Shown here: positions 21,875 to 29,925 of the stretch, one piece after another
How the letters are laid out: every line of letters starts with the position of its first letter
Numbering within the stretch: the first letter of the stretch is position 1
Source: Maritimibacter sp.
GTDB lineage: Bacteria; Pseudomonadota; Alphaproteobacteria; Rhodobacterales; Rhodobacteraceae
Assembly (NCBI GenBank): GCA_003520545.1
Contig: DOUP01000297.1
Location: 1-30,845, forward strand
DNA: 30,845 nt
Reading direction: 5' to 3'
The notes under the pieces: model-generated
Told to the model about the DNA's origin: nothing
Seen by the model: the letters and a program-made list of their open reading frames with translations, nothing else
Database searches by the model: none
Position numbers and translations under genes: made by a program

Positions 21875-23710
21875 CTAGGGTCTGATTGCCTTGATCACGC
21901 GCGGATCGTCTTCGTAGATCGCCCGCACCAGATCGGACCGCTCACGCAGCACCGCGCGTTGGTTGACCGATCCCTTGTCAGTGACCTCGCCCTTGTCCAA
22001 GTCGAGCGGCTCGACAAGCATCATGGCCAGCGGCACACGCATGGATGACCCGGTCGCCTTGGCGTTGTAGGCCCCCAAACGCTCGGCAATCACCTGCGCC
22101 AATGCCGGGTCCGTGAAAAGCTCGGCATCCGCCATCTCCTTGCCGCCCGGCACGACTTTCTCGATTTCGGGGCGGAACGGCACCAAGAGCGCACCCAGCA
22201 TTTCCTCACCGTCGCCTGTCAGCACTACGTCACGCGCGACACCGCCGAGGGCATCGGTCAGCTTTGCGCGAACGGCACCGACCGACACCCATGTCCCGGT
22301 CTGAAGTTTGAAGTTCTCGGCCACGCGCCCGTCAAAGAAAAACCCCTTGGACGCGTCGCCTTCGACAGCGAACCGCAGCGCATCGCCGAGTTTGTAGAAC
22401 CCTTCCTCGTCGAAGGCCTCTTTGGTCAGTTTCTCATTGCGCCAGTAACCGGGCGTGACGTTCACACCCTTAACACGCGCTTCAAGCTTGCCTTGGTTCG
22501 GCACCAGTTTCAGCGTCAGACCCTTGGCAGGCACACCGATATTGCCAGGGCTGTCCTGTGGCTCTGTTTGGAACAGCGCAAAGGGCGCCGTTTCAGTCGC
22601 GCCAAGGCCGGTGGCAAGCAGGATTTCCTCGCCCGTGGTCTGGGTGGCCAGCTTCTTCAGGTCATCCCAGGTGTGTTGCGCCATCGCGGCGCCCGCGTAA
22701 TACATCAGCTTCATTTCAGAGAAGAAGAACTTGGCGAACTCCGGATCTTTCTCCATCTCATGCAGGATCATCTCGAACCCCGCAGGCACATTGAAATACC
22801 AATTGGCCTGCACTTCCCGCAGGTTGCGGATCGTCTCGTGGATCATGTCCTTGGTCGGACGCCCGGAGTCGATATGAAAGGTGCCGCCATTGTAGAGCAC
22901 GATATTGAACATCAGGTTGCCCGCCGCAACGTGGTTCCACGGCGCCCAGTCGAGCACCATCGGCGGCTCGTCCCGCAGGTAAGCGTAGCAATCCGTCACC
23001 ATCTCGATATTGGCACAGAGCATGTGCTGGGTCTGGATCACCGCCTTGGGCGAGCCGGTCGTGCCGGAGGTGAAAAGGAACTTCGCCACCGTGTCCGGCG
23101 TGATCGCCACATTGGCCGTGTCCACGGCTTCGGTCACCGGCGTCGTGTTCAGATCGGCCCAGCTCTTCACCAGCCCGGGACCATCGACGCCGAGCCGCGG
23201 AAGATCGGGGAACACAGCCTCGATTGCAGGCGCGAAGGGCTCAAGATGGTCGCAGAAAACCGCGCCCGGCGTGATCTGTTCATTCACACCCTTGAGCTTC
23301 GCAAAATCGGTCGAGACCAGGGCATAAGCGGGTGCGATGGCCGCCGAAGGCACGCCGACATACTGCGCGCCCAGCGCCATGAGCGCATGGGCGATCGAGT
23401 TACCCGACAGAATGACCAGGGGCCGCTCTGTCGACAGGTTCAGGTCCAGCAGCGACTGGCCGATGGAGCGCACACGCTCGCGCAACTCGCCATAAGTGAC
23501 TTCGCGCCACTCGGCTTCACCGACATCGCGTTCGGCCATCCAAACCCGATCAGGCGTCTTTTCCGCCCAATGGTCGATGCGGTCGGTAATCTTGACCGGA
23601 TAATCGCCCAGCGGCTCCTCCTGCCAGACATAAATCGTGCCGTCCGCACGCGTGTCCGTCCGAATCACGGGGTTCCACAGCGCCACGGGGCGCAGAGGTG
23701 CGTTCGTCAT
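21875..23710 (-). CDS. fcs: Feruloyl-CoA synthetase (hydroxycinnamate-CoA ligase)
   Basis: This 611-residue AMP-forming ligase activates ferulate, and probably p-coumarate or caffeate, to the CoA thioester, the first step of hydroxycinnamate breakdown. Visible motifs are the phosphate loop FTSGTTGSPKAVI (about 213-225), the LLATGLGATETAPF adenylate motif, and GYWRNEKLTKEAFDEEGFYKLGDA before the hinge, where FFFDGRVAENFKL replaces the usual R-x-x-D-x-I-K segment as in Fcs/FerA-type enzymes. The length fits the family. ATG at 23710 follows GGGAGGA. It is divergent from the crotonase-marR-amidohydrolase operon, sharing a 110-base promoter region with a palindromic site, so both units should be co-induced. 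Confidence 0.88.
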   Translation of the reverse strand: MTNAPLRPVALWNPVIRTDTRADGTIYVWQEEPLGDYPVKITDRIDHWAEKTPDRVWMAERDVGEAEWREVTYGELRERVRSIGQSLLDLNLSTERPLVILSGNSIAHALMALGAQYVGVPSAAIAPAYALVSTDFAKLKGVNEQITPGAVFCDHLEPFAPAIEAVFPDLPRLGVDGPGLVKSWADLNTTPVTEAVDTANVAITPDTVAKFLFTSGTTGSPKAVIQTQHMLCANIEMVTDCYAYLRDEPPMVLDWAPWNHVAAGNLMFNIVLYNGGTFHIDSGRPTKDMIHETIRNLREVQANWYFNVPAGFEMILHEMEKDPEFAKFFFSEMKLMYYAGAAMAQHTWDDLKKLATQTTGEEILLATGLGATETAPFALFQTEPQDSPGNIGVPAKGLTLKLVPNQGKLEARVKGVNVTPGYWRNEKLTKEAFDEEGFYKLGDALRFAVEGDASKGFFFDGRVAENFKLQTGTWVSVGAVRAKLTDALGGVARDVVLTGDGEEMLGALLVPFRPEIEKVVPGGKEMADAELFTDPALAQVIAERLGAYNAKATGSSMRVPLAMMLVEPLDLDKGEVTDKGSVNQRAVLRERSDLVRAIYEDDPRVIKAIRP

Positions 23711-23750
23711 AGTAATCCTCCCATTGCGTCTGCTCGACGAATTTGAGAAA

Positions 23751-23779
23751 ATAGTTTACGCGGAAACTAAATAGGTCAA
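23751..23779 (-). promoter_or_regulatory. Candidate fcs promoter with embedded operator
   Basis: On the minus strand TTGACC (23774-23779, 5/6 to consensus) is followed after 17 bases by AACTAT (23751-23756), a weaker -10. The spacer coincides with the palindrome at 23752-23769, so a bound repressor would occlude the promoter. A half-site GTAAAC lies at 23782-23787. Confidence 0.45.
23752..23769. promoter_or_regulatory. Candidate MarR operator between fcs and the crotonase operon
   Basis: TAGTTTACGCGGAAACTA is an 18-base inverted repeat with one mismatched pair (16 of 18 symmetric bases). It lies in the AT-rich middle of the divergent intergenic region. MarR-type repressors such as FerC and CouR bind comparable palindromes and are released by hydroxycinnamoyl-CoA. 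The marR gene two genes downstream is the obvious candidate partner. Confidence 0.65.
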
Positions 23780-23820
23780 TAGTAAACCTGCGATCGACCA
23801 CGAATCGCGAGGGAGGAATA

Positions 23821-24603
23821 GTGGAAACCTTTACGTACCTGACCTACGAGGTCCGGGGAGATGTCGCCATTCTGGGGCTCAACCGCCCCGAAAAGCGCAA
23901 CGCGATCTCGGATTCTTTCGTCGAAGAGCTGGCGACGCTGATTCGCCGCGCCGAATCGGAAGCCAAGGCTGGCGTGATCTACGGGCATGGTCCGCACTTC
24001 TGTGCCGGGCTCGATCTGGCCGAACACGTCAAGAAAACGCCCTTCGAAGGCGTCCATGGCTCGCGCCGCTGGCACGAAGTGTTTGGCTGGCTCCAGAAAG
24101 GCAAGCTGCCGTGGGTCGCGGCACTTCACGGGGCTGTCGTTGGCGGTGGGCTGGAGCTTGCCTCCTCCGTTCAGGTGCGCGTGGCCGACAAGACCGCATT
24201 CTTCGGCCTTCCCGAAGGACAGCGCGGCATCTTTGTCGGTGGTGGCGCATCGGTTCGTTCTGCGCGGTTGATGGGCGTGGCCCGGATGCAGGACATGATG
24301 CTAACCGGGCGCACCGTCGATGCCGACACCGCCGAACGATGGAACCTCGTGCAATACGTTGTGGAGGACGGCCAAGCGCTCGACAAGGCCGTCGAGCTGG
24401 CTGCAAACGCCGCGACCAACGCCGAGATTTCGAACTACGCGATCATCAACGCCCTGCCCCGGATCCAGGACATGGGATCGGACGACGGTCTCTTCGTAGA
24501 AAGTTTCATCGCGTCCTTCACAGCGACCAGTCCGGAAGCGGAAGAACGCCTCAATGCCTTCCTCAACAAGAAGGTCGGCAAAGTCACACGCCCGGATAGC
24601 TGA
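23821..24603 (+). CDS. Crotonase-family enzyme, candidate hydroxycinnamoyl-CoA hydratase
   Basis: The product (260 residues) is an enoyl-CoA hydratase/isomerase-fold protein. It shows the CoA oxyanion-hole segments HFCAGLDL (59-66) and VVGGGLELASS (107-117), and both catalytic acids of true hydratases: Glu112 and Glu132 (GLPEGQRG). Next to feruloyl-CoA synthetase it should hydrate the side-chain double bond of feruloyl-CoA, followed either by retro-aldol cleavage to vanillin (Ech/FerB route) or by oxidation (beta-oxidative route). The start is GTG at 23821, fixed by GGGAGGA at 23811-23817. Its stop overlaps the marR ATG by one base. No vanillin dehydrogenase is in the window. Confidence 0.82.
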   Translation: METFTYLTYEVRGDVAILGLNRPEKRNAISDSFVEELATLIRRAESEAKAGVIYGHGPHFCAGLDLAEHVKKTPFEGVHGSRRWHEVFGWLQKGKLPWVAALHGAVVGGGLELASSVQVRVADKTAFFGLPEGQRGIFVGGGASVRSARLMGVARMQDMMLTGRTVDADTAERWNLVQYVVEDGQALDKAVELAANAATNAEISNYAIINALPRIQDMGSDDGLFVESFIASFTATSPEAEERLNAFLNKKVGKVTRPDS

Positions 24604-25079
24604 TGACAGATACGATGGCCGAAACCACCGACGAAACGGCGATCCAGATGGGCGAGATCCAGAATTCGCTGGGTTTTCTTCTACGTGTCGCCCAGATTCA
24701 GACCTTCGAGCGATTCTTTGAATCGCTGGGCAGCTACGGATTGAAGCCCGGCGAATTCACAGTGCTCTGGGTCATCGGACTGAACCCCGGTATGCGCCAG
24801 GGAACGATTGCCAGGCACCTGTCGATCAAGCCCGCCCATATGACAAAGCTCGTCGGGCGGTTGATCAAGCAGGGGTTCGTCGCACGCGAACAGCACACCG
24901 AGGACCGGCGCGCGGTCCGAATATCGCTGACCGAACAGGGCCGGGACTTCGTGGCCGAGAACAAGGGCGCGTTTCTGATGCAGAACGCGCACGAGCGAAA
25001 CCAGTTGTCGCCCGAGGAGATGGAAACACTCATCGGGTTGCTTCAGAAACTAACAGGACGAGACACGCATGCCTCTTAA
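24603..25079 (+). CDS. MarR-family transcriptional regulator
   Basis: This 158-residue winged-helix protein has recognition helix QGTIARHLSIKPAHMTKLVGRL at about 66-87 and the wing DRRAVRISLT at 101-110, with N- and C-terminal helices for dimerisation. Position within a hydroxycinnamate operon matches FerC/CouR, repressors that sense hydroxycinnamoyl-CoA. The likely operator is the palindrome at 23752-23769. The start overlaps the crotonase stop (TGATG) and the end overlaps the amidohydrolase start by 11 bases, so the three are translationally coupled and the regulator controls its own operon. Confidence 0.88.
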   Translation: MTDTMAETTDETAIQMGEIQNSLGFLLRVAQIQTFERFFESLGSYGLKPGEFTVLWVIGLNPGMRQGTIARHLSIKPAHMTKLVGRLIKQGFVAREQHTEDRRAVRISLTEQGRDFVAENKGAFLMQNAHERNQLSPEEMETLIGLLQKLTGRDTHAS

Positions 25080-25950
25080 CGTTGACGAGCTCATCGCCAT
25101 CGACATTCACACCCACGCGGAAGAGCCGTGCAAGCACGACCGCGACGATGGCTACAACGAATTCCAGCAGGGGATGGCGAACTACTTCGGGAACCCGGCC
25201 GGGGCCGAAGGAATGCTGCCGACCGTGCCGCAGACCGCCGAATACTTCCGCGAACGCAAGATCGGGGCAGTGATCTTTCCCGTCGACACCGAGCGCGAGA
25301 CGGGGTTCCGCCGCTATTCCAACGAAGACGTGGCAGAGCTTTGCGCCGAGAACGACGACATCCTGATCCCGTTTGCCTCCATCGACCCATGGAAAGGCAA
25401 GATGGCCGCCCGTGAAGCACGCCGCCTGATCCGCGACTACGGTGTGAAAGGCTTCAAGTTCCACCCGACGATGCAGGGTTTCTGGCCCAATGACCGGATG
25501 GCCTATCCGTTCTACGAGGTGCTCGAAGAAGAGGGCGTCATCACGCTCTTTCACACCGGCCAGACCGGCGTCGGCTCCGGTATGCGCGGCGGTATGGGAA
25601 TGCGTCTGAAATACTCGCACCCGATGTCCATCGACGATGTCGCCGTGGATTTCCCGGACCTCAAGATCATCATGGCCCACCCGTCCTTCCCCTGGCAGGA
25701 AGAGGCGCTGGCCGTCGCGCAGCACAAGCCCAACGTCTACATCGACCTGTCGGGCTGGTCGCCGAAGTACTTCCCCGAGATTCTCGTGAAATACGCGAAC
25801 TCGATGCTGAAGAAGAAGATGTTGTTCGGTTCCGATTGGCCCGCGATCACACCTGATCGCTGGCTCCGGGATTTCGAAAACGCCCCGTTCAAGGATGAGG
25901 TGCGTCCGCTCATCCTCAAAGAAAACGCCAAACGGCTTTTGAACCTTTAG
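25069..25950 (+). CDS. Amidohydrolase-superfamily protein, candidate CouO-like hydrolase
   Basis: The 293-residue TIM-barrel protein is of the amidohydrolase-2/ACMSD type. Metal-site candidates are His14 and His16 (IDIHTH), His162 (LFHTG), His204 (MAHPS) and Asp256 (GSDWP). ACMSD relatives decarboxylate or hydrolyse aromatic-pathway acids. In Rhodococcus jostii the amidohydrolase CouO, encoded with CoA ligase, hydratase and MarR genes, is reported to act on a 4-hydroxyphenyl-beta-ketoacyl-CoA; the same gene company here suggests that role. It overlaps marR by 11 bases and is followed after 26 bases by dctP. The hydroxyacyl-CoA dehydrogenase such a route needs is not in the window. Confidence 0.75.
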   Translation: MPLNVDELIAIDIHTHAEEPCKHDRDDGYNEFQQGMANYFGNPAGAEGMLPTVPQTAEYFRERKIGAVIFPVDTERETGFRRYSNEDVAELCAENDDILIPFASIDPWKGKMAAREARRLIRDYGVKGFKFHPTMQGFWPNDRMAYPFYEVLEEEGVITLFHTGQTGVGSGMRGGMGMRLKYSHPMSIDDVAVDFPDLKIIMAHPSFPWQEEALAVAQHKPNVYIDLSGWSPKYFPEILVKYANSMLKKKMLFGSDWPAITPDRWLRDFENAPFKDEVRPLILKENAKRLLNL

Positions 25951-25976
25951 GACGCAACCCAATGGGAGGAAACCCT

Positions 25977-27065
25977 ATGAAACTTTGGAACCTGACCGGC
26001 GCGGCGATGGCCGCTGCCCTTTCGTTCACCGCAGTTGCCGAGGCCCAGTCCATCGTGGCGGCCCCGGCGGCTCCGCCGGCCCACCCGGCGAACTACATGT
26101 ACCAGCAATTCGCCACCTTCCTCGAAGAGGAAACCGGTGGCGAAATGTCCGCCAACATCGTCGGCCCGGAAGTCGTTTCGCTGCCGCAGATGAAGGACGC
26201 GCTTCAAACCGGGCTTGCTGCCGTCGGCAACTCGCTCCCGCTCTACTTCGCGGCCGATTTCCCGCAGACCGGCGTTGCCGGTGACCTTGCGCTTGCAGGT
26301 CGCAACCCGCATGCGATGGCCTGGGCCATGACCGAGTTCGTCGTGAACTGCGAGCCCTGCCAGCAGGAATACAAAGACTTCGGTGGCGTGTTCCTGGGCT
26401 CCGGCTCCTCGGACGTTTACGTCCTGATCACGACGAAGCCGGTCGAAACCATCGAAGACCTGAAAGGTCTGCGCCTGCGTTCGGGCGGTGCACCTTACTC
26501 GCGCTGGGCTGAAAACTTCGGCGCGACCCCGGTGAACCTTCCGGTGGGTCAGACCTTCGAAGCTCTGAGCCAAGGCACCATCGACGGCACCATGGCCTCG
26601 ATCGCCGACATGCTCTCCTACCGCCTGGTTGACGTGGCGACCAACGTGCTGCGCGTGCCGCTCGGCACGTACCACGTGACGTCCAACTTCACCGTGTCCG
26701 CCGACACCTGGGCCGACATGTCCACCGAGCAGCGCACGCAATTCGCGAAAGCCGCCAACCGCGGCGACCCGCAATTGACCGACCGCTGGGGTTACCAGAT
26801 GCCGTCGGAAGCCAACGCAGCAGTGGCCGAAGCCGGGATCACCGACATGGAACCGTCGGAAGAGTTCCTCGCCGCCTCCAACGCCTTCGCGGAACAGGAC
26901 GTGCAGGCGCGCGTCGAAGGCAACCCGCTGGCAGCTGACTTTGCTGCCCTGATCGAAAAGTGGGACGGCATCGTCGCAGAAGTGGGCACCGATCCGGAAG
27001 CACTCGCCGCACGCGCGTGGGATGAAATCTGGTCCGACGTCGATTTCTCGACCTACGGCATGTAA
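25977..27065 (+). CDS. dctP: TRAP transporter substrate-binding protein, system 2
   Basis: The DctP-family periplasmic protein (362 residues) has a Sec signal peptide that ends near AEAQS (about residue 24). The family Arg appears in IEDLKGLRLRSGG, followed by GATPVNLPVGQTFEALSQGTIDG. The N-terminal part, with its Pro/Ala-rich PAAPPAHPANYMY opening and ADFPQTGVAGDLAL, differs clearly from system 1. It is encoded in the hydroxycinnamate operon, so hydroxycinnamates are plausible ligands, as for TarP of Rhodopseudomonas palustris. ATG at 25977 follows GGGAGGA (25964-25970); an ATG at 25962 contains this site and was rejected. Confidence 0.88.
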   Translation: MKLWNLTGAAMAAALSFTAVAEAQSIVAAPAAPPAHPANYMYQQFATFLEEETGGEMSANIVGPEVVSLPQMKDALQTGLAAVGNSLPLYFAADFPQTGVAGDLALAGRNPHAMAWAMTEFVVNCEPCQQEYKDFGGVFLGSGSSDVYVLITTKPVETIEDLKGLRLRSGGAPYSRWAENFGATPVNLPVGQTFEALSQGTIDGTMASIADMLSYRLVDVATNVLRVPLGTYHVTSNFTVSADTWADMSTEQRTQFAKAANRGDPQLTDRWGYQMPSEANAAVAEAGITDMEPSEEFLAASNAFAEQDVQARVEGNPLAADFAALIEKWDGIVAEVGTDPEALAARAWDEIWSDVDFSTYGM

Positions 27066-27072
27066 TGCAACC

Positions 27073-27098
27073 TGCCCCGGCCGCCTCAGGCCGGGGCA
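27073..27098 (+). terminator. Intra-operon hairpin between dctP and dctQ
   Basis: TGCCCCGGCC (27073-27082) and GGCCGGGGCA (27089-27098) form a perfect ten-base stem with a six-base loop, seven bases after the dctP stop. No strong T run follows. Such stems after binding-protein genes usually stabilise the upstream mRNA or partly terminate, giving more binding protein than permease. Confidence 0.75.
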
Positions 27099-27120
27099 TC
27101 CTATTTCGAGCAGGTGAACA

Positions 27121-27636
27121 ATGGGCAAGCTCATCACAGCCGCCATGTGGACCGCCCGAGTCATGGGCTACATCGGCGCTTTCGCAGTCGTCGCGATGAT
27201 GCTTCACATCACGTTGGACGTCTTGCTGCGCAATCTGTTCAACATCTCCATGAACACGGTCCCCGAAATCGTCGCACGGTACTACATGACCGCGCTCGCC
27301 TTCCTGCCCTTGGGCTGGCTTGAGCTGAAGCGCCAGATGATCTCGGTGGAATTGATCGAATTCGTTCTGACCGACCGCATCCGCCGTTATTCGGACGCCG
27401 TCCTGATGGTCATCGCGGCCGTTGTCTACGGCTTCCTCGCCTGGACCAACTGGGACAAGGCCATCTCCGAAACCCGCGTTGGCACGCTGGTCGAGATCGC
27501 GACCTACAAGATGCCGGTCTGGCATTCCTTCTACTTCGCCCCCGTGGGCTTCACCCTCGCCACAGTGGTCTCGGTCCTGCTGGCACTTGGCTATCTCATC
27601 CCCAACCTGGGCAGCAAACTTGAAGAGGCCGACTGA
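27121..27636 (+). CDS. dctQ: TRAP transporter small permease, system 2
   Basis: This is a four-helix DctQ-type protein of 171 residues. Helix 1 contains the MLHITLDVLLRNLFN segment, the family pattern of D and RN in the first helical hairpin. The loop GWLELKRQMISVELIEF corresponds to the conserved region between helices 2 and 3. It stabilises and partners the large permease. The start is 55 bases after dctP, beyond the intra-operon hairpin. The TGATG overlap with dctM indicates coupled translation. Confidence 0.87.
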   Translation: MGKLITAAMWTARVMGYIGAFAVVAMMLHITLDVLLRNLFNISMNTVPEIVARYYMTALAFLPLGWLELKRQMISVELIEFVLTDRIRRYSDAVLMVIAAVVYGFLAWTNWDKAISETRVGTLVEIATYKMPVWHSFYFAPVGFTLATVVSVLLALGYLIPNLGSKLEEAD

Positions 27637-28934
27637 TGAGCGTTGAGATTGGTATTTACGGCGTTGTCATCCTTGGCATCCTGCTCGTCCTGCGCCTGCC
27701 CGTCGCGTTGGCGCTGATCCTTGTCTCCTTCGGGGGCATCTACTCGATGATCGGGCTGCGACCGGCGCTGGGCATCCTTGAAAACACGCCCTACAGCTTC
27801 GTCGCCTCCTGGACGATGAGCGCTGTGCCGATGTTCCTCCTCATGGGGTTCGTCGCATTCCACACGGGGCTGACAGCCGGGTTATTTGACGCGGCCAAGG
27901 TGTTTCTCGCCCGATTACCCGGTGGTCTCGCTATTTCGTCGATCTTCGCTTGTTCAGGGTTCGCCGCGCTCTCCGGCTCCTCGCTCGCCACCGCAGCCGC
28001 GATGGGCCGGATCGCCATTCCGGAAATGGTAAACGCGGGCTATCGGCCCTCGATCGCCTCGGGTGCCATCGCTGCGGGCGGCACCATCGGGGCGCTCATT
28101 CCACCCTCTATCCTGATGATCATCTACGGGATCATCGCCGAAACCTCGGTCACACAGGTCTTCCTGGGCGGTGTCTCGATCGGCGTCGGCACGGCCATCG
28201 CTTATACCCTCGTCGTGCTTTTGATCAGCTTTCTGCGCCCGGACATCATCCCGCGCCGGGCTGAGGTCGTGCCGGGCGAGGGCATGAAGGTTTTCGTGTC
28301 GCTCATCCCAGTCCTGGTCCTGATCGCCATCGTCTTCGGCGGGTTGTTCAGCGGGTTGTTCACCGCGACCGAGGCCGGCGCCATCGGGGCCTTCGGCACC
28401 TTCGTCGTCGCAGGTGCCACCGGCAAGCTGACCAAAACCGCGATCTCCCGGTCGCTGATCGAAACCGTTACCACGACGGGTTCGCTCCTCATCATCGGTT
28501 TCGCGGCCACGATGTTCACCCGTTTCCTGGGGCTGTCCGGCCTACAAAGTTTCATTTCGCAGGCCGTGGCCAACGCGGACCTCAGCTATGTCATGCTGAT
28601 GTTGATCATCGTCGCGATCTACCTTGCGCTCGGCACCTTCATGGAGCCGTTCGGTGCCATGCTGGTCACGCTGCCGGTGTTCCTGCCGGTACTGGAAGCC
28701 CAGCAGATCAACCTCGTCTGGTTCGGCGTTCTGGTGGTGAAGCTCTTGGAGATCGGGATGATCACCCCGCCTGTCGGGCTGAATGTCTTCGTCATCAAGA
28801 ACGTCGCCAGTAAATACGTCAGCGTCGTTCAGGTGTTCAAAGGCGTGATTCCCTTCATCCTGTCGGACATCGTGGTGGTCGCCATCGTGATCGCCTTCCC
28901 GGCGCTGGTGCTCTGGCTGCCCGGTCTGTTCTGA
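27636..28934 (+). CDS. dctM: TRAP transporter large permease, system 2
   Basis: This DctM-type ion-coupled permease has 432 residues and multiple hydrophobic helices. Diagnostic blocks are AVPMFLLMGFVAFHTG, CSGFAALSGSSLATAAAMG, GGTIGALIPPSILMIIYG and, near the end, IGMITPPVGLNVFVIKNVA. It is the last gene of the plus-strand operon, ending 39 bases before a terminator. It resembles the system 1 permease in motifs but is clearly a distinct paralogue. Confidence 0.9.
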   Translation: MSVEIGIYGVVILGILLVLRLPVALALILVSFGGIYSMIGLRPALGILENTPYSFVASWTMSAVPMFLLMGFVAFHTGLTAGLFDAAKVFLARLPGGLAISSIFACSGFAALSGSSLATAAAMGRIAIPEMVNAGYRPSIASGAIAAGGTIGALIPPSILMIIYGIIAETSVTQVFLGGVSIGVGTAIAYTLVVLLISFLRPDIIPRRAEVVPGEGMKVFVSLIPVLVLIAIVFGGLFSGLFTATEAGAIGAFGTFVVAGATGKLTKTAISRSLIETVTTTGSLLIIGFAATMFTRFLGLSGLQSFISQAVANADLSYVMLMLIIVAIYLALGTFMEPFGAMLVTLPVFLPVLEAQQINLVWFGVLVVKLLEIGMITPPVGLNVFVIKNVASKYVSVVQVFKGVIPFILSDIVVVAIVIAFPALVLWLPGLF

Positions 28935-28973
28935 CGCGATACATCCGGCCAAACGCCGATCGACAAAGTTTTC

Positions 28974-28997
28974 ATGGGCGGCCCTCGGGTCGCCCAT
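28974..28997 (+). terminator. Terminator of the hydroxycinnamate/TRAP operon
   Basis: ATGGGCG (28974-28980) pairs with CGCCCAT (28991-28997), and a possible inner GCCC/GGGT pairing extends the stem. The arm is followed by TTTCTCTT, a short pyrimidine tail. It lies 39 bases after the dctM stop. Confidence 0.7.
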
Positions 28998-29081
28998 TTC
29001 TCTTGGAAACACGCACAGTTTGGAACGAGTCCCAGCCTTACTGAATTTGTCAGCTTTTCATGTCCGGGCGTTTCAATCAGG

Positions 29082-29411
29082 TTTTCCGCGGTGCCCGCCT
29101 TCGCCGCAACCAAGGGCGAAGTGCTGACGACCTACGCCGACATTGCCCACGCGGGGTACGAGGACAGCCTCACCACCGCACAGGCCCTGAACGACGCCGT
29201 CGATGCACTGATCGCTGACCCGTCGGACGACACGCTTGCAGCCGCCCGCGTCGCCTGGATCGCCGCGCGCGAGCCCTATCAACAGACCGAGGTCTATCGT
29301 TTCGGCAACCCGATCGTCGACGACTGGGAAGGCAAGGTAAACGCCTGGCCGCTGGACGAAGGTCTGATCGACTACACCGAGGAGAACGCCGAGGCGACCG
29401 ACGAAAACCCT
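29082..29411 (+). pseudogene. Imelysin (M75 peptidase-like) fragment
   Basis: About 110 codons in one frame encode the N-terminal region of an imelysin-type, iron-regulated periplasmic protein. They run from what looks like the end of a signal peptide (VPAFA) through VLTTYADIAHAGYEDSLTTA to the blocks YRFGNPIVDDWEG and VNAWPLDEGLIDY. Full imelysins are about 400 residues and have a GxHxxE motif further on. Here similarity stops after IDY; the remaining frame to 29570 is low-complexity Arg/Pro-rich and antisense to the stress-protein gene. No proper start codon or signal peptide precedes it. It is a truncated remnant. Nothing else is recognisable in 28998-29081 or 29412-29493. Confidence 0.75.
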
Positions 29412-29493
29412 CATCCGCGCGACGTCCGCTTAGGACCACCACCTGATCGCGATTCAGACCGGGTGCAGCGCAGGCGTATGCCGACAGGACCGT

Positions 29494-29925
29494 TTACCGG
29501 ACGACGTAGACCGAACACTTGGCGTGGCGCACGACCCGCGCGGAGTTGGGGCCGAGCAGGTAGTCCTTGAGGTCCGGGCGATGCGCCCCGATCACGATAA
29601 GGTCGGCCTTGCCGACATCTGCCGCGTGAAGCACTTCTTCATAGACACTCCCAACCGCGACAACATGGCGAACCTTGGGATCGACCTCCGGGTCCAGGAC
29701 CTCGGCCGTGAACTTGCGCAGGATCTTGTCGGCCTCATCGCGGGCGGTCGCGACATGGTGGTCCTGGAAATAGGCACCAACCACGCTGGATCCGAAATCC
29801 GGCACCACGGTGATGACATCGAGTTGCGCGCCATCGAGCGTCGCGAGCTTGGCGGCCATTTCAAGCACCCCACGCTCTTCCTCGGGACGGTTGATGTCCA
29901 CGGCGCAAAGAACTGTCTTGATCAT
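29494..29925 (-). CDS. Universal stress protein (UspA family)
   Basis: The product has 143 residues. It begins with the typical MIKTVLCAVDI strand and ends with ADLIVIGAHRPDLKDYLLGP, NSARVVRHAKCSVYVV. In the usual nucleotide-binding pattern G-x2-G-x9-G-S/T, the second Gly is replaced (GAHR), as in several TRAP-linked Usp proteins, so ATP binding is likely but not certain. Its ATG overlaps the stop of the fused TRAP permease by four bases, so it is cotranslated. The same arrangement occurs with TeaD beside the ectoine TRAP transporter, where the Usp modulates transport. Confidence 0.88.
   Translation of the reverse strand: MIKTVLCAVDINRPEEERGVLEMAAKLATLDGAQLDVITVVPDFGSSVVGAYFQDHHVATARDEADKILRKFTAEVLDPEVDPKVRHVVAVGSVYEEVLHAADVGKADLIVIGAHRPDLKDYLLGPNSARVVRHAKCSVYVVR

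Noticed and set aside
23821..24603. Naming the crotonase a proven feruloyl-CoA hydratase/lyase
   Set aside because: It keeps both general hydratase glutamates, so hydration without cleavage is equally possible; only the context points to hydroxycinnamates.
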